NCBI GenBank assembly: GCA_927910745.1
Contig: CAKMNX010000028.1
Location: 1 to 64,000, forward strand
Direction of reading: 5' to 3'
DNA: 64,000 nt
Source of the DNA: an uncultured Candidatus Saccharibacteria bacterium
GTDB taxonomy: Bacteria; Patescibacteriota; Saccharimonadia; Saccharimonadales; Saccharimonadaceae
Shown here piece after piece: positions 24,134-32,702 of this stretch. The notes under the pieces are model-generated. The model saw nothing but the letters and a program-made list of their open reading frames with translations. It did no database searches and had not been told where the DNA came from. Made by a program: the position numbers and the translations under genes. Numbering within the stretch: the stretch's first letter is position 1; each line of letters starts with the position of its first letter.

Positions 24134-25141
24134 ATGGCGATAGAACGAATTGTTGATACCAGTAGCCACACGGATGATAGCGAGGAGCAGCGCATTGAGG
24201 TGACGTTGCGACCACAGCGCTTTGCGGAGTATGTGGGGCAGGAGCGGCTGAAGAAGAATTTGCAGTTGGCAATTGCGGCGGCTAAGAAGCGTGGTGAACC
24301 AATCGACCATGTTTTGCTCTATGGCCCACCTGGCCTTGGCAAGACGACGATGGCGGCGGTGATTGCCAACGAGATGGGGGCTGGCTTGCGGGTCACCAGT
24401 GGCCCGGCGATCGAGAAAGCGGGCGATTTAGCATCAATCTTGACCAATCTTAACGATGGTGATGTGTTGTTTATCGACGAGATCCACCGCTTGGGGCGAG
24501 CTGTGGAAGAGATCTTATACTCGGCGATGGAGGATTTTAAGCTCGATATTGTCATCGGCAAAGGACCGGCGGCCCGCAGTGTCCGGCTCGATCTACCGCG
24601 CTTTACAGTGATTGGCGCGACGACACGGACGGGGAGCCTTGCAGCACCACTGCGCGACCGGTTTGGGCATATCTATCGTTTGGAGTTTTACACTCCAGAG
24701 GAGATTGCGCAGATTATCACGCGGGCAGCGACTATTCTCGAGACGCGCATCAAGCCAGAGGCGTCGCAATTACTCTCCACGAGGGCACGCCTCACACCAC
24801 GGATTGCTAACCGCTTGCTTAAGCGGGTGCGCGACTATGCGGACGTGAATGGTGATGGTATTATTGATGTAACAACGACAACGCAGGCGCTGACTCTGCT
24901 GGAAGTCGACGAGCTTGGTCTTGACCCAGCCGATCGTAACCTGCTACTCTCGATGCTTGATACCTATGGCGATAGCCCGGTTGGCCTGACGACAATTGCT
25001 GCTCTGACAGGTGATGAGACAACGACGATCGAAGACTTCTATGAGCCATATCTCCTGCAAATTGGTTTTATAGAGCGGACACCGCGAGGCCGGCGGGTGA
25101 CACCACGAGCACGACAGCATCTTGGCCGCGCAATGGAGTAA
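24134..25141 (+). CDS. ruvB: Holliday junction branch-migration ATPase RuvB
   Basis: 335 residues, full length. It opens with ..LRPQRFAEYVGQERLKKNL; Walker A is GPPGLGKTT, Walker B LFIDEIHRL, sensor 1 VIGATTRTG, then the arginine-finger region LRDRFG and a C-terminal winged-helix DNA-binding domain (GDSPVGLTTIAALTGDETTTIEDFYEPYLLQIGFIERTPRGR). Hexamers drive branch migration with RuvA. Leaderless promoter; transcribed separately from ruvA and ruvC. Confidence 0.97.
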   Translation: MAIERIVDTSSHTDDSEEQRIEVTLRPQRFAEYVGQERLKKNLQLAIAAAKKRGEPIDHVLLYGPPGLGKTTMAAVIANEMGAGLRVTSGPAIEKAGDLASILTNLNDGDVLFIDEIHRLGRAVEEILYSAMEDFKLDIVIGKGPAARSVRLDLPRFTVIGATTRTGSLAAPLRDRFGHIYRLEFYTPEEIAQIITRAATILETRIKPEASQLLSTRARLTPRIANRLLKRVRDYADVNGDGIIDVTTTTQALTLLEVDELGLDPADRNLLLSMLDTYGDSPVGLTTIAALTGDETTTIEDFYEPYLLQIGFIERTPRGRRVTPRARQHLGRAME

Positions 25142-25171
25142 GAGGCATGAGGTGATGAGTCCAAGATATGC

Positions 25172-25183
25172 TACAATATACCC
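25172..25183 (+). promoter_or_regulatory. Extended -10, leaderless
   Basis: TGC-TACAAT ending at 25177, then exactly 6 bases to the ATG at 25184. Confidence 0.6.
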
Positions 25184-25948
25184 ATGAATTCACAACGATT
25201 GCAACGCAATGATCCACCACGGCCCGTCGCCTATGATGTCGATGGTAACCCACTCTATGCCGAGCCACCCACGGCACCACGCGCGAGCAGTACACTCTAT
25301 GATGTGAGCGGCAAAGAAGGTGCTCCTCACTACCATGCGCCGCGCCCAGAAGCGAACCTGCCACGGATGTCATCAGAAGTGCGCCGCCGCCATGATGAAT
25401 CAGTCATGGCCTTCCCGAATCTCAACCTGAGTGAGCAAGAATACATCATTAGTGTGGTGCGTCGCCACCCGATTGGTATGCTACCAGCGATTGTTATGTC
25501 GACCTTGATGACGAGTATTGTCTTGGCATTGATGTTTAATTACGACTATATTTTTGACCTCCTCCACCTGCCAGCTTCTGCCTCTGGGTCATTTATGTTG
25601 CTATGTATGGCGCTCATCTTGGCCTTTGTTCTTGGTGGCTATGTATCGGTTTGGGTTTATACGCGCAATATGTTTTATCTAACGAACGAGAGTGTTATCC
25701 AGGAGATCCAGACGAGTATTTTTTCACACACCGAGCAAACGGTCAGCCTAATGAATATCGAAGATGCCAGCTACAACCAACGCGGTGTCCTCCAAGCGAT
25801 GTTTAATTATGGCTCCATCCGCCTCAGTACGGAGGGTGACGAGACGACTTATCGCTTCTCATTCGTAGCCAACCCCAAGCAAGAAATTGCGACGCTTAAT
25901 AACGCAGTAGAGGATTTCAAGAACGGCCGACCAGTGGCAAATGACTAA
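25184..25948 (+). CDS. Membrane protein with bacterial PH domain (bPH2-like)
   Basis: 254 residues. A Pro-rich, hydrophilic N-terminal 95 residues precedes two membrane helices (about 105-125 and 130-155). The C-terminal 90 residues (NMFYLTNESVIQEIQTSIFSHTEQTVSLMNIEDASYNQRGVLQAMFNYGSIRLST) match the PF03703 bacterial PH pattern, with the typical 'vsl..I.dv....g.l...f.yGti'. Family role unclear; such proteins occur at the membrane in many Gram-positives. Single-gene unit with a terminator after it. Confidence 0.75.
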   Translation: MNSQRLQRNDPPRPVAYDVDGNPLYAEPPTAPRASSTLYDVSGKEGAPHYHAPRPEANLPRMSSEVRRRHDESVMAFPNLNLSEQEYIISVVRRHPIGMLPAIVMSTLMTSIVLALMFNYDYIFDLLHLPASASGSFMLLCMALILAFVLGGYVSVWVYTRNMFYLTNESVIQEIQTSIFSHTEQTVSLMNIEDASYNQRGVLQAMFNYGSIRLSTEGDETTYRFSFVANPKQEIATLNNAVEDFKNGRPVAND

Positions 25949-25967
25949 TGTGAGCAGCGTTGATGAC

Positions 25968-26002
25968 AAAAAACACCGAGCAGACAAAGCTTGGTGTTTT
26001 TG
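25968..26002. terminator. Bidirectional intrinsic terminator
   Basis: Stem ACACCGAGC / GCTTGGTGT with one G-T pair, a 7-base loop, an A-run before and a T-run after, between convergent genes. Confidence 0.85.
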
Positions 26003-26022
26003 CACATCTATACAATAGAGAC

Positions 26023-26421
26023 TTAGGTATTATTGCGGTTGGTCTTGGTGTAGTCTGCCTCACGCTCTAAGTTGGCAGTGAGTTTGTAGCCTTTACACTG
26101 GTTGTCGGTGGTGCAGTCGGTGCCACTGTAGTGGTAGCTAGATTGGGCGCTGCCAAGCTTGTGGCCGTTTGGATCGGTAAAGAGCGATGGGTCAACCGAG
26201 CGCAGTGTCTTGCTATCGATTGTGTTAGGGTAGTGGTTATTTTTCTCAAAATACACTTCTTCCAGGCTATAGTACATCGCGTTAATGGCGGTTTTGCGCT
26301 GGTTGTCACGCTGCGTCGCTTCGGTCGCGATTTTCTCGCTGAAAAAGAGCCAGCTGCCCGTTGCAAGGAGAGCGATCACAACGATGAGCTCAATAACGGT
26401 AAATCCTTTACGTGCCTTCAT
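26023..26421 (-). CDS. Type IV pilin-like protein
   Basis: 132 residues. The class III prepilin signal is RKGFTVIELIVVIALLA: basic leader, cleavage after Gly, Phe+1 and Glu+5, followed by a hydrophobic helix. The C-terminal part is hydrophilic with two Cys (TDCTTDNQC) near the end, as in D-region disulfides of pilins. It would be cleaved by a prepilin peptidase (not in the window) and assembled by the pilus machinery encoded near 31-37 kb. Minus-strand TGC-TATAAT (26433-26428) ends exactly 6 bases before the ATG, so the mRNA is leaderless. Confidence 0.85.
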   Translation of the reverse strand: MKARKGFTVIELIVVIALLATGSWLFFSEKIATEATQRDNQRKTAINAMYYSLEEVYFEKNNHYPNTIDSKTLRSVDPSLFTDPNGHKLGSAQSSYHYSGTDCTTDNQCKGYKLTANLEREADYTKTNRNNT

Positions 26422-26595
26422 GGTGTTATTATAGCATGTCTACCACGAAAATTTCTTTAGAAGATTGTTGCTGTTTCGTACTCCACATTGATAGAGCAGT
26501 GGAAGCTGGAGGCTAATAAAAATAAATAAATCGGTGATGTTGAGTCTTTGTAAGTACAAACCAATCTCCACGCGGACAACGGCAAGAGATTCTGG

Positions 26596-26619
26596 TATAA
26601 TAAATTCTTGAAGGAGAGG
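26596..26619 (+). promoter_or_regulatory. recA promoter (-10) and Shine-Dalgarno
   Basis: Extended -10 TGG-TATAAT at 26593-26601. The predicted leader is about 18 bases and contains AAGGAGAGG at 26611-26619, 6 bases before the ATG at 26626. No SOS box seen. Confidence 0.6.
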
Positions 26620-26625
26620 GGACGT

Positions 26626-27648
26626 ATGACCAAACAATCGAATACGACACAAACCACAGACGACGGCAAGCTCAAAGCGCTTGGCCTCGCAATGGATCAG
26701 ATTACAAAACAATTTGGCGACGGTGCCATTATGAAGCTTGGTGAATTCCATCAGGCAGATGTAGCGGTGATTCCGTCTGGCTCGCTGAGCCTCGATCTTG
26801 CACTGGGCGGTGGCTATCCTAAGGGGCGCATTATCGAGATTTATGGGCCAGAGAGTAGCGGTAAGACGACGCTGACGCTGCACGCTATTGCTGAGATTCA
26901 GAAGCAGGGTGGCACAGCGGCCTTTGTTGACGCTGAGCATGCGCTCGACCCGAGCTATGCCAAGAAGCTTGGCGTCGATACAGACAACCTTTTGGTGTCG
27001 CAGCCAGACAATGGTGAGCAAGCGTTGGAGATTACGGAGACGCTGGTGCGGTCAAACGCCGTTGATCTCATCGTGGTGGACTCGGTGGCAGCGTTGACGC
27101 CGCAAGCAGAAATTGACGGCGACATGGGTGATTCGCATATGGGTCTCCAGGCTCGCTTGATGAGCCAAGCACTGCGCAAGCTAACAGGGATTATCAACAA
27201 GAGCAAAGCAACTGTTATTTTCATCAACCAGATCCGCATGAAGATTGGCGTGATGTTTGGCAATCCTGAGACCACGACGGGTGGTAACGCGTTGAAGTTT
27301 TACGCCTCGCAGCGGGTGGATATCCGCCGGATTGGGCAGATCAAAGTGGGTGATGACATTCGCGGTAACCGCACGAAGGTAAAGGTGGTAAAAAACAAGA
27401 TTGCGCCACCTTTCCGCGTTGCTGAGTTCGACATCATGTATAACGAAGGCATTTCCAAGACAGGGGATATCCTCGACCTAGCGGTGCAGCATGGCATTGT
27501 TGATAAGTCTGGTGCTTTCTTCAAATACGGTGGCGAGACAATTGGTCAAGGCCGCGACAAGACCAAAGAGTATCTCAAAGAGCATGCCGATACCTTGGCT
27601 GAAATTGATAGTAAAGTTCGTGAGGCAGTGAAGGCGGCGGAAGAATAG
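26626..27648 (+). CDS. recA: Recombinase RecA
   Basis: 340 residues. Walker A GPESSGKTT, the VDSVAAL Walker B, the L1/L2 DNA-binding loops (MGLQARLMSQALRKL, INQIRMKIGVMFGNPETTTGG) and the C-terminal domain are all intact. RecA forms filaments on single-stranded DNA and drives strand exchange, feeding RuvABC; RecX lies 2.2 kb downstream. The frame is open to a TTG at 26608, but the Shine-Dalgarno site points to ATG 26626. An NTF2-like gene starts 3 bp after the stop and is probably co-transcribed. Confidence 0.98.
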   Translation: MTKQSNTTQTTDDGKLKALGLAMDQITKQFGDGAIMKLGEFHQADVAVIPSGSLSLDLALGGGYPKGRIIEIYGPESSGKTTLTLHAIAEIQKQGGTAAFVDAEHALDPSYAKKLGVDTDNLLVSQPDNGEQALEITETLVRSNAVDLIVVDSVAALTPQAEIDGDMGDSHMGLQARLMSQALRKLTGIINKSKATVIFINQIRMKIGVMFGNPETTTGGNALKFYASQRVDIRRIGQIKVGDDIRGNRTKVKVVKNKIAPPFRVAEFDIMYNEGISKTGDILDLAVQHGIVDKSGAFFKYGGETIGQGRDKTKEYLKEHADTLAEIDSKVREAVKAAEE

Positions 27649-27651
27649 TTG

Positions 27652-28023
27652 ATGGATGACGAGAGACGAGCACAGGAATTTACAGATAAATATCTGCAAT
27701 CATGGGTAGAGCCTGACCAAGTCACCCGACATGAATACATTCGCAAAATCTGGGCACCCGATGGCCAATTATGTGTGTCTGATCCTGCTCAGACGATTGA
27801 AGGTGTAGCAGCCATTATTGCTCATGTCGATCAGCTATACGGGGCCTTGAGTCAATTAAGATTTGTCTACGATCAGCGCATTGTCTGTGGTGACGCGCTA
27901 TTGCTACGTTGGTCAATTTTTGATCAATCTGGCCAGCAGCGTATCAAACGTGGCGTTAACATTGTTTGGCGTGATGAGTTGGGCCGTGCTCAGCGAGTAT
28001 ATATGTTTATGAACGTTGAATAG
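27652..28023 (+). CDS. NTF2/SnoaL-like protein
   Basis: 123 residues. The pattern of an N-terminal helix pair (AQEFTDKYLQSWVEPD), 'IWAPDGQL' and alternating strands ending in 'RVYMFMNVE' fits the SnoaL-like NTF2 fold. These are small cone-shaped domains used as enzymes or binding modules; no catalytic residues are clear. It begins 3 bp after the recA stop, with a purine-rich site in the end of recA, so it is translated from the recA message. Confidence 0.6.
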   Translation: MDDERRAQEFTDKYLQSWVEPDQVTRHEYIRKIWAPDGQLCVSDPAQTIEGVAAIIAHVDQLYGALSQLRFVYDQRIVCGDALLLRWSIFDQSGQQRIKRGVNIVWRDELGRAQRVYMFMNVE

Positions 28024-28175
28024 AAACGAAGAAACAACTGTTAGGTTCATAGACACAACCCAACCTACTTAATGGAAGAACTAGGACGAATATCGCGCGA
28101 GTCATAAAATAGGGGTAGAGACCAAAGACCAAGGCAACGAGTCCAGAGTCGACACCAGAGGAGTAAAAATAAAGC

Positions 28176-28790
28176 ATGGATATCGAAAACCACTACAGAA
28201 ACGACACTCCGTTTACCCGGGCAATCATCCTCCATGGGCGGCGAAGCTTTGACAAATATCACAACCCTACGGTTGATAGTACAAGCAACTCACATTGGCT
28301 GCCTTGGCTTCAGCAACAACTCTTGATACGTGGGATACTGACGCAAACACCCGAGATGCCTCGCCCATACGAGCCACGCTATGAGGTGTGGCGCCAAGAA
28401 TTTACCCATCTGCCAGTGGATGAGCGTACGCTGCTAGTAGGCCATAGCTGTGGTGGAGGTTTTTTGCTTCGCTGGCTGAGTGAGGGAAATTACCGTGTTG
28501 GCCGGGTCGTACTGGTGGCACCGTGGCTGGATGTTGAGGGAGAGGCAGGAGATTTCTTTCGCTTTGCACTCGACCGCGAGATTGACCGCAAAGCAGTGCA
28601 CGGCATTGATGTGCTCTACTCTACTAATGACTACCCACATCTACAAAGCTCCACGGCAAAGCTCCGCCGTGAGCTACCCCAGCTACGCTACCATCGATTT
28701 GTCAACCATGGTCATTTTACCTTCAGCACGATGCGGACGCGAGCGTTTCCAGAGCTGGTAGAGATTTGTTTAAGAGAGGAGAAGAAATGA
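28176..28790 (+). CDS. RBBP9/YdeN-like serine hydrolase
   Basis: 204 residues with a small alpha/beta hydrolase fold. LLVGHSCGGGFLLRWL carries the nucleophile elbow (G-H-S-C-G), and VNHGHFT near the C-terminus carries the catalytic His; DVLYSTNDYPH includes a probable acid. RBBP9-like proteins are serine hydrolases of uncertain substrate. A GAGGAG site lies about 12 bases upstream. The stop overlaps the next start as ATGA. Confidence 0.7.
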   Translation: MDIENHYRNDTPFTRAIILHGRRSFDKYHNPTVDSTSNSHWLPWLQQQLLIRGILTQTPEMPRPYEPRYEVWRQEFTHLPVDERTLLVGHSCGGGFLLRWLSEGNYRVGRVVLVAPWLDVEGEAGDFFRFALDREIDRKAVHGIDVLYSTNDYPHLQSSTAKLRRELPQLRYHRFVNHGHFTFSTMRTRAFPELVEICLREEKK

Positions 28791-29815
28791 CTGAGAATGA
28801 TAACTTGAAAGACGAAAGTAGGGTGCTAGATGCGCTTCCCACGACGCAGATTGATATAACGCGTGTAGCGAATCTGCGTGAGATACTCAAAGAGTACGGA
28901 CACAAGACGACAGAAATATGTAGCATACAGCTTGGTTATGATAATCATCTCTATGTTTTGCTCTCGAGTAATATTCCAATAAGAGATGGGTGGGCTTGTT
29001 TTACAGAAATCAAGGTAGACAGTGTCTTTTCGGTTCTTGAATTTGTCATTGATTGGGAGGAAGAGGCAGTTCAACAGGTAACACACCTTGACCTTGGCCA
29101 GCATTTTATTAATTTTTGCTACATTCAACCAATTGGCGACAAGCTGCTGCTGGTCTGTCCACGGATGGACTACGAGGAGCCGTCTATGAGTAATAACGCA
29201 GAGATTGTTGATAGAACTGGCAAGGGGATCATGCTGGGGTGCTTGGGTGATGCGGTTGGCAGGGTGATTGTCACAGAGAATAGCGACATCATCACCAGTT
29301 ATTTTGATGAAGGTGTATATGCGTGGTATAACCCAATTAGTGGCCTTGGAGTGAGAGCGTGGGATGATAAACTGCGAGAGAACTCTGATAAGACTCCAGC
29401 GTTCACGCGAGATGACGTCATTTGTATGTTCTTTGATGAGTGCAAGAATTTTTGGTACAAAGATATATCTGATTTTAAGCTAAGAAAGGTTAGTCCAGCG
29501 GGTGTATACACAGTATACGAACCAATTAATAGTATGAGAGCTTTTCTTGCCTACGATAATGCTAATAAACTGCTTGCTAATGGAGGGTATGACCAAGAGA
29601 ATACGTTTTATGTTGTTGATGTATCCCCCGCTCGAGATGAGCAGACACGCCGGCCAACTGTTATGATTGGGGATATGGTACCAGTAGAGAAAATAGAGTT
29701 TGTTTCTGATGGCGAGAGGGTTGAGGACATAAATAGCGATCAATCAGCTTTTCGTACCAATAAAGCCGTCTTCATCGATAAAGCATATAACATCTATCTC
29801 AAAGCATTTCAGTAG
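28787..29815 (+). CDS. Unknown cytoplasmic protein, coupled to the hydrolase gene
   Basis: 342 residues with no signal peptide or membrane helix. The sequence is mainly beta-strand pattern with acidic surface, and short segments recur roughly every 40-50 residues (IQLGYDNHLYVLL, YIQPIGDKLLLV, VTENSDIITSYF, YDNANKLLANGGY). This suggests a beta-propeller, but I recognise no family. The start at 28787 overlaps the hydrolase stop by ATGA, with an AGAGGAGA site upstream, so the two are translationally coupled. Confidence 0.55.
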   Translation: MTENDNLKDESRVLDALPTTQIDITRVANLREILKEYGHKTTEICSIQLGYDNHLYVLLSSNIPIRDGWACFTEIKVDSVFSVLEFVIDWEEEAVQQVTHLDLGQHFINFCYIQPIGDKLLLVCPRMDYEEPSMSNNAEIVDRTGKGIMLGCLGDAVGRVIVTENSDIITSYFDEGVYAWYNPISGLGVRAWDDKLRENSDKTPAFTRDDVICMFFDECKNFWYKDISDFKLRKVSPAGVYTVYEPINSMRAFLAYDNANKLLANGGYDQENTFYVVDVSPARDEQTRRPTVMIGDMVPVEKIEFVSDGERVEDINSDQSAFRTNKAVFIDKAYNIYLKAFQ

Positions 29816-29876
29816 TGGGGGTGGCACAGCTCATTTCTAGAGAGAAAGCTGGGTGGCATGACTAGATAAATTTGCA

Positions 29877-29888
29877 TATAATACATAC
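29877..29888 (+). promoter_or_regulatory. -10 box of recX, leaderless
   Basis: TATAAT at 29877-29882, then exactly 6 bases to the ATG at 29889. Confidence 0.55.
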
Positions 29889-30560
29889 ATGCCGACAGAA
29901 AAAACCTACACCATCACTGCGCTTACTGCGCAGGTGCGGAATGCTGATCGGGTGAATGTATTCATCGATGGCACGTATGATTTTAGCCTTGATGTGGCGC
30001 AGGTAGTGGATTGTGGTGTGAAGGTGGGGCGGGTACTGACTGAAGCCGAGCTGGCTGAACTGCACCGCGAGGGGGAGTTTGGTAAGCTCTACGCGCGGGC
30101 GCTCGAATACACCCTGATGCGGCCGCACAGTGCCCGCGAAATCCGCGACTATCTCCAGCGCAAAACACTGCCACGCAAATATAAACAACGCAAAACTGGC
30201 ACGCTGGTTGAGAAGCCTGGTGCTTCCCTAGCGGTTGTGCAACGGGTGTTTGCGCGCCTTGAGCAGCGTGGTCATATCGATGATGAGGCATTTGCCCAGT
30301 GGTGGGTGGAGAATCGCCACCAGAGTAAGGGTGTGTCGCGCCGCAAGCTGGAGGCAGAGCTACGTGCTAAGGGCGTTGCACCGGAGGTGATACACCAAGC
30401 ATTAGCGCAGTCGAGGCGGACTGATGAAGACGAGCTAGCTAAGGTGATTGCCAAAAAACGCCCCCGCTACCCAGACGAGCAAAAGCTTATCGCGTATCTT
30501 TTGCGCCAGGGCTTTGTCTATGATGATATCCGAGCCGCGTTGACGAGTGATGAGTACTGA
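29889..30560 (+). CDS. recX: Regulatory protein RecX
   Basis: 223 residues made of the three-helix RecX repeats: ALEYTLMRPHSAREIRDYLQRK, then VFARLEQRGHIDDEAFAQWWVENR, then SRRKLEAELRAKGVAPEVIHQAL and KLIAYLLRQGFVYDDIRAAL. An N-terminal beta extension precedes them. RecX binds RecA filaments and limits their activity. It is transcribed separately from recA, from a leaderless promoter. Confidence 0.88.
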   Translation: MPTEKTYTITALTAQVRNADRVNVFIDGTYDFSLDVAQVVDCGVKVGRVLTEAELAELHREGEFGKLYARALEYTLMRPHSAREIRDYLQRKTLPRKYKQRKTGTLVEKPGASLAVVQRVFARLEQRGHIDDEAFAQWWVENRHQSKGVSRRKLEAELRAKGVAPEVIHQALAQSRRTDEDELAKVIAKKRPRYPDEQKLIAYLLRQGFVYDDIRAALTSDEY

Positions 30561-30566
30561 TCTGTG

Positions 30567-31172
30567 TTAGCGACGCTCGTCGCTCTTGATTGACTCTCGG
30601 GCTTGCGATGGCTTACGGAAGGGGTTGACGTATTCGCCACTACTCATTGAGCCTTGGTTGGGTGGCCTTTTGGCTCGGTTTTTGGTCTCAGCCTGCGACT
30701 GGACGATAATAGCATCGTTATTGATCTCGATAATTTGTGACCGATGGATAACTAGCTCAGCATCATTGAGGCGGTGGAGCCACGAGCGCCGGACGATGAG
30801 CTGCTGGATGACAAAATTACCCGTCTCGATCGTATAGTCGCTAATCTTGCCCAGGCGCCGCCCGCGCTTGTCTTGGACAGGCATGCCCAAAAGGTGAAAC
30901 TTGAGCTCGTAGAGGCGCTGGATCTTGATGACGTCGATGGGAGTGATGAGCTCGTCGACGGAGTCGATGATCATGCCGAGTTCACTCATCTCACGCACAT
31001 CAGCGAGGCGGAGCAGCATGGTTGTGTCGTTAGCAAACGAGCCATCTACGGTGTAGGCAACGATGGTTAAGGTTGCTGGATCGATAAGCGGCTGGGCTAG
31101 GCTGCCAACTTTACCGCCCATTTGTAAGCTCATCACAGGATAGTTGGCGAGTGCAGATCCGAGCAGTATCAT
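30567..31172 (-). CDS. PRC-barrel domain protein
   Basis: 201 residues with two PRC-barrel-like repeats: ALANYPVMSLQMGGKVGSL followed by the first barrel, then KFHLLGMPVQDKRGRRLGKISDYTIE and QLIVRRSWL..LVIHRSQIIEI. A hydrophilic, basic C-terminal tail ends the protein. PRC barrels bind RNA or proteins (for example in RimM); the role here is unknown. The start at 31172 is set by a minus-strand TGC-TATACT (31184-31179) exactly 6 bases upstream. It is convergent with recX and separated from the pilus operon by its own promoter. Confidence 0.7.
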   Translation of the reverse strand: MILLGSALANYPVMSLQMGGKVGSLAQPLIDPATLTIVAYTVDGSFANDTTMLLRLADVREMSELGMIIDSVDELITPIDVIKIQRLYELKFHLLGMPVQDKRGRRLGKISDYTIETGNFVIQQLIVRRSWLHRLNDAELVIHRSQIIEINNDAIIVQSQAETKNRAKRPPNQGSMSSGEYVNPFRKPSQARESIKSDERR

Positions 31173-31225
31173 ATGTGTAGTATAGCATTGCGCCGCAAAA
31201 AGCTCCACTGCAGCTGTAAAAAATG

Positions 31226-31510
31226 CTACTCAATAAATGGGTTACGCGAGCTAATCGGTAGTTGGCTGGCGCTTTGGTCGGATTCGCTGGCGGTTTTGAG
31301 TTGCTCGATTTTTTTGATGGTGGTTTGGTCGATGCCATTGGTAGGCTGGGGTGGCGCAGCCTCTGACGCCTTGGAGATGGTGGTGTTGAGCAAGAAGGTA
31401 GTAACCGCTAGGCCGCCAAAGGCGATAATGACGAAGAGAATAATGTGGTAGCGGTGGAGAAATTTGCTACTGGCGCGCCCAAGCGCGGCGAGTGAGAGAT
31501 CGCTGTTCAT
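31226..31510 (-). CDS. Small single-pass membrane protein at the end of the pilus operon
   Basis: 94 residues, one membrane helix (HIILFVIIAFGGLAVTTFLL) after a basic N-terminus, then a Ser/Gln-rich extracytoplasmic tail. It overlaps the pilO-like stop by 4 bp (ATGA). By position it replaces the pilP slot of the pilMNOP alignment complex, but it shows no PilP lipoprotein signal. Its function in pilus assembly is inferred from context. Confidence 0.65.
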   Translation of the reverse strand: MNSDLSLAALGRASSKFLHRYHIILFVIIAFGGLAVTTFLLNTTISKASEAAPPQPTNGIDQTTIKKIEQLKTASESDQSASQLPISSRNPFIE

Positions 31511-32139
31511 GATCGGAGATATACCTCGATGGTTAATGTGTTGCTGGTAATACTATCAGGTGACTGGCCCTGAGCGGTGCTGCGCGAGAGGTCAACATTG
31601 GCTATGCGCATCTTTGTCAGGCTTTGCTCGACGAGATACATGAAGGTGAGAAGTTTGCGATACTCGACGGGATTCTTGACGGTGACAGAGGCGGTGGTGG
31701 CTTTGAGCCCGGCAATAGCGGGCAGGGATGTGCCCGTCTTGTTACTACTGCTTGATGAACTACTTGACGAACTGCCCTTGGCATTGTCATCAGCAAAGGT
31801 GATGTCTGAAATAGTAATGCCAGCTTTGCGGGCAAAGTCATTGAGGTCGTTGATGATCTGATCTTGATATTGGTAGCTTTTGCTCTCGGCAGCGATCTTG
31901 GAGGCGCGCTCGACGGCATGATGCTGCGTTTTGAGCATCTTTTCGGTCTGGGAGAGCTCTTGCAGCTCAGACTCACTGGCGGCAGCTTGCGAGGCAACAG
32001 TGCTAGCATCGGCCGCAAAGCCATCAAGCCAGTTATAGGCCAGCGCAAAACCACCAGCCCCAATTGCAGTAATGGCTACCAGCGACACGGCGAGGATAAT
32101 CCGGAGGTTTGTCGCCGTTAGCGTGAATTTTTTGCTCAT
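31507..32139 (-). CDS. pilO: PilO-like type IV pilus protein
   Basis: 210 residues: a short cytoplasmic N-terminus, one membrane helix (LRIILAVSLVAITAIGAGGFAL), a coiled-coil (ASQAAASESELQELSQTEKMLKTQ) and a periplasm-equivalent alpha/beta domain, the standard PilO layout. A Ser-rich run (GSSSSSSSSSSN) interrupts the C-terminal domain. PilN and PilO heterodimerise and link PilM to the pilus base. It overlaps pilN by 4 bp. Confidence 0.75.
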   Translation of the reverse strand: MSKKFTLTATNLRIILAVSLVAITAIGAGGFALAYNWLDGFAADASTVASQAAASESELQELSQTEKMLKTQHHAVERASKIAAESKSYQYQDQIINDLNDFARKAGITISDITFADDNAKGSSSSSSSSSSNKTGTSLPAIAGLKATTASVTVKNPVEYRKLLTFMYLVEQSLTKMRIANVDLSRSTAQGQSPDSITSNTLTIEVYLRS

Positions 32140-32702
32140 TGTTGGCCGATTCCTTTCTTAAATGTGACACTGTAGGTTGAGGTGTAGGGATAACTACCAG
32201 CGTCTTTGTCTTGCAGCGTGATGGATTGGAAGCTGACGCTGGAGAAGATGGCGGAGTCGTTGAGGCGGTTGCGTAGAGCAATGGCATCGTTGTAGCCTTT
32301 GGCGCGGATACTCAGCGTGGTGGGGGTGCCAAAGGTGGTTGGGTCGATATTAAGCTGCTCGATGATAACGTTGGGTGGGAGGCGGTCGGCAATAAGCTTG
32401 ATGAGGCGGGTGTACGAGACCTGTTGGTCGAGGATGGCTTTGGCAGTGGTAAGGTTAGCTTTGAACTCAGTAGCTTCACGCTTGACGGTGGCGTATTCGG
32501 CAGTTTTGTTGTGGTTGCGCTCTACGGCAGCTTGGTTGCGGCCACGCTCGGTTGCGATGAAAAAGTACACGCCGCCGATTTCAGCCAAAACGATAAAGAC
32601 TAAGACAAATAGGAGCACGACATAGCGGCGCAGTAAGGTGTTGGTGCGGCTCGCAGCGAGCTGCTTTTTATACGCTGGTGGCAATAGATTAATCATTTCC
32701 AA
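32136..32702 (-). CDS. pilN: PilN-like type IV pilus protein
   Basis: 188 residues. It begins MEMINLLPPAYKKQL, the INLLP motif through which PilN docks onto PilM, followed by one membrane helix (YVVLLFVLVFIVLAEIGGVYFFI), a coiled coil and a ferredoxin-like C-terminal domain. It overlaps pilM by 10 bp and pilO by 4 bp, so the genes are tightly coupled. Confidence 0.85.
   Translation of the reverse strand: MEMINLLPPAYKKQLAASRTNTLLRRYVVLLFVLVFIVLAEIGGVYFFIATERGRNQAAVERNHNKTAEYATVKREATEFKANLTTAKAILDQQVSYTRLIKLIADRLPPNVIIEQLNIDPTTFGTPTTLSIRAKGYNDAIALRNRLNDSAIFSSVSFQSITLQDKDAGSYPYTSTYSVTFKKGIGQQ

Noticed and set aside
26602..26628. Leaderless TTG start for recA at 26608, exactly 6 bases after TATAAT.
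   Set aside because: A strong AAGGAGAGG site sits 6 bases before ATG 26626, which matches the usual RecA N-terminus.
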